NCBI GenBank assembly: GCA_934202215.1
Contig: CAKPXR010000060.1
Span: 1 to 7,907 of the forward strand
Length of the DNA stretch: 7,907 nt
DNA from: an uncultured Veillonella sp.
Lineage (GTDB): Bacteria; Bacillota; Negativicutes; Veillonellales; Veillonellaceae
Direction: 5' to 3'
In this document: in pieces, positions 6,334 through 7,907 of the stretch
How the letters are laid out: every line of letters begins with the position of its first letter
Numbering within the stretch: position 1 is the stretch's first letter
Notes under the pieces: model-generated
What the model was told of the DNA's origin: nothing
Seen by the model: the letters and a program-made list of their open reading frames with translations, nothing else
Databases searched by the model: none
Made by a program: the position numbers and the translations under genes

Positions 6334-7907
6334 TTATTTATTAATGGCTTCTGAAAGCTGATCTATAAGTTTAAAAATAGTGTTTCTCTTTTGTTTTAGC
6401 GCTAATGGATTAGCTACTAAGCGAGTAGATATCTTTTGTAACCAGTCGAAAATTTCTAAATTATTTTCTCGTAAGGTTGTACCAGTTTCAGTAATATCTA
6501 CGATGGCATCAGCCAGCCCTACGAGAGGTGCTAACTCAACGGAGCCTTCAATTTTGATGATTTCCACATCTTGGGCACCAAAGTACTGTTTCGTAATGGT
6601 TGGGTACTTTGTACCAATACGTTGGCGACGACCTTCTTTAGGATCATAGCCTGCCAAAGAAGCCAAGATAAATTGGCATTTACCAGTTTGTAAATCTAAC
6701 ATTTCATAGCTTGTATCATCTTGTTCATCTAATACGTCACTACCAACGATACCAAGGTCTACCACACCATTTTTCAAGTATGTCGTTACATCAGGGCCTT
6801 TAGCGAGGATAACCTCAATAGAATCGCCCAACGGAATGATGAGCTTACGCGCCTTGTTCCGTAATGGCTCACAGTCTACGCCACAGGACTCCAAGAGAGG
6901 AATGAAATCTTTCTCTACGCGGCCCTTTGTAAGAGCGATACGCAATTTACCATTGTCTTGATTGTTGCTTTTACCATTCAAGGTCACATCGGTCAAGACA
7001 TCGATGTTGAAAGCCATCCCCACCGCAGGCATCGGTGTACCATCAAAGCTAGATAGTAAACCATCATAACGGCCGCCACTGACGATGTATTGGGATACGC
7101 CATCCACATAGCCTCTAAAAGTAAGCCCTGTATAATAGGATTGAAGTGGCTCTGTAGACACGTCGATGCGAACCTGCTGGCCTGTTTGAGCCACTTGGTT
7201 AGCCATATCTACGAGATTGTCTAAAATGCGTTGCGCCGCTGCAGGCAAGATGATTTGATTAAGCTCATCCTTAATATCTCGGACCGTACCAAACAAGCGA
7301 GGCCATACAGTTAAGAACGGATATAACGCACTATTTTTAAAATCAGAAATCAACTCGTTATAGCGTGGCAAGTATTTAGTAAACAAAGCATCGAGGAGCT
7401 CAGATTTTTCTTTATCACTAAGGCCAAGAGCATCAGTAATAGCGCGGGAGAAACGCGCATCCCCAATTTCTAATAGTAAATTATTACGAAGTTGCGTTTC
7501 GTTTACCTCTTTTATGATAGCAAAGCACTCTTGCTCGGCTTCAATGCCTTCATAGCCTACCATCTCGATGCCGCCTTGCGTTACTTGGTTCACATCGCCA
7601 CGGTGCTTTTTATTTTTCATAAACACATCGCCTAAATAATAAAACGTGCGAGGTAGTTCAATATTGGTAGTCGCCAAAAAACGACCGATAGGCATGGTCA
7701 AATCAGGACGAATTACGACGGACTCATCAGAACTATTCATGAACTCGTACATATGCTGACCGCGCCCCATTGCATAGCCATTAAATACATCCTTGTACTC
7801 CACAAGCGGTGTAGAAATCTTTGTGTATTGGCGGCTACGACATAGACCGAGCACATATTGGCTCACATCATCCTTGCGCTCCGCTACGGCCCCTATATCA
7901 TCACGGA
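6334..7907 (-). CDS. hisZG: Fused HisZ-HisG: ATP phosphoribosyltransferase with its regulatory subunit (5' end missing)
   Basis: This protein should catalyse the first, committed step: ATP plus PRPP to phosphoribosyl-ATP. Counting from an in-frame GTG at 7866, residues 1 to about 296 are HisZ, a histidyl-tRNA-synthetase paralogue without tRNA charging activity. Marks are IRPDLTMPIGR (52-62), YYTGLTF (244-250) and SGGRYDGLLSSF (263-274). Residues 308-510 are short-form HisG, with ALTKGRV (311-317), TKYP (419-422) and the PRPP loop DITETGTTL (457-465). The short form lacks the C-terminal ACT domain and depends on HisZ. A linker of about 11 residues joins them, with no stop, frameshift or clear internal start. 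The frame stays open to the right edge and encodes RDD and other HisZ-like residues, so the GTG is not the true start. Perhaps 10-25 codons lie outside. Confidence 0.93.
   Translation of the reverse strand, partial: RDDIGAVAERKDDVSQYVLGLCRSRQYTKISTPLVEYKDVFNGYAMGRGQHMYEFMNSSDESVVIRPDLTMPIGRFLATTNIELPRTFYYLGDVFMKNKKHRGDVNQVTQGGIEMVGYEGIEAEQECFAIIKEVNETQLRNNLLLEIGDARFSRAITDALGLSDKEKSELLDALFTKYLPRYNELISDFKNSALYPFLTVWPRLFGTVRDIKDELNQIILPAAAQRILDNLVDMANQVAQTGQQVRIDVSTEPLQSYYTGLTFRGYVDGVSQYIVSGGRYDGLLSSFDGTPMPAVGMAFNIDVLTDVTLNGKSNNQDNGKLRIALTKGRVEKDFIPLLESCGVDCEPLRNKARKLIIPLGDSIEVILAKGPDVTTYLKNGVVDLGIVGSDVLDEQDDTSYEMLDLQTGKCQFILASLAGYDPKEGRRQRIGTKYPTITKQYFGAQDVEIIKIEGSVELAPLVGLADAIVDITETGTTLRENNLEIFDWLQKISTRLVANPLALKQKRNTIFKLIDQLSEAINK
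6946..6978 (-). other. Linker joining the HisZ and HisG domains
   Basis: These 33 bases encode a short polar linker rich in Asn, Gly and Lys. The nonamer AATGGTAAA, coding Asn-Gly-Lys, occurs at both ends (6978-6970 and 6954-6946) in the same frame. HisG homology resumes directly after it at Leu-Arg-Ile-Ala-Leu. No ATG and no ribosome binding site precede the HisG part, which argues against separate translation of HisG. Confidence 0.7.

Noticed and set aside
7864..7866. GTG as the start of the first cluster gene
   Set aside because: The frame remains open upstream to the edge and encodes residues (RDD and following) that fit the N-terminus of HisZ, so the gene is cut by the window and not started here.
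1..7907. Mobile elements, CRISPR arrays, tRNA or rRNA genes, or an undescribed system
   Set aside because: I found no transposase, regularly spaced identical repeats or RNA gene signature. The window is explained by histidine biosynthesis genes and short gaps.

Overview
The window holds one histidine biosynthesis gene cluster, read entirely on the minus strand from right to left: hisZ-hisG (fused, 5' end off the right edge), hisD, hisB, hisA, hisF, hisI, hisE, hisC, hisH. The organism is a bacterium of moderate to low GC with strong AAGGAG-type ribosome binding sites. The short-form HisG with a HisZ regulatory partner, the monofunctional HisB and the overall protein similarity suggest a member of the Bacillota. 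My best guess is a Negativicute such as Veillonella. That guess rests on recognition and was not tested by a search.

Layout by position: 1-118 is AT-rich intergenic DNA with a good minus-strand sigma-70-type promoter for a gene beyond the left edge. 119-730 is hisH, overlapping hisC (727-1818) by 4 bases. 1819-1973 is a 155-base gap with direct repeats and a palindrome. hisE (1974-2300) follows hisI (2303-2620) with 2 bases between them. A 113-base gap separates hisI from hisF (2734-3492), and 70 bases separate hisF from hisA (3563-4282). hisB is 4309-4899, then comes a very AT-rich 107-base gap, hisD (5007-6284), 49 bases, and hisZG (6334 to beyond 7907). No gene-free stretch exceeds 155 bases.

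Together the genes encode nearly the whole route from PRPP and ATP to histidine: HisZG (step 1), HisE and HisI (steps 2 and 3, as separate proteins), HisA (step 4), HisH with HisF (step 5), HisB dehydratase (step 6), HisC (step 7) and HisD (final two oxidations). Only histinidol-phosphate phosphatase, the step between HisC and HisD, is not seen here. All genes look intact. For hisA, hisF, hisI and hisE, the longest open frame begins at a TTG or GTG upstream of the true ATG and runs through the ribosome binding site, so I chose the internal ATG.

This is core metabolism, and I see no undescribed defence, mobile or signalling system. The points worth a second look are the HisZ-HisG fusion, hisH placed apart from hisF and much richer in A+T than the middle of the operon, the repeats before hisC, and the palindrome over the promoter at the left edge.
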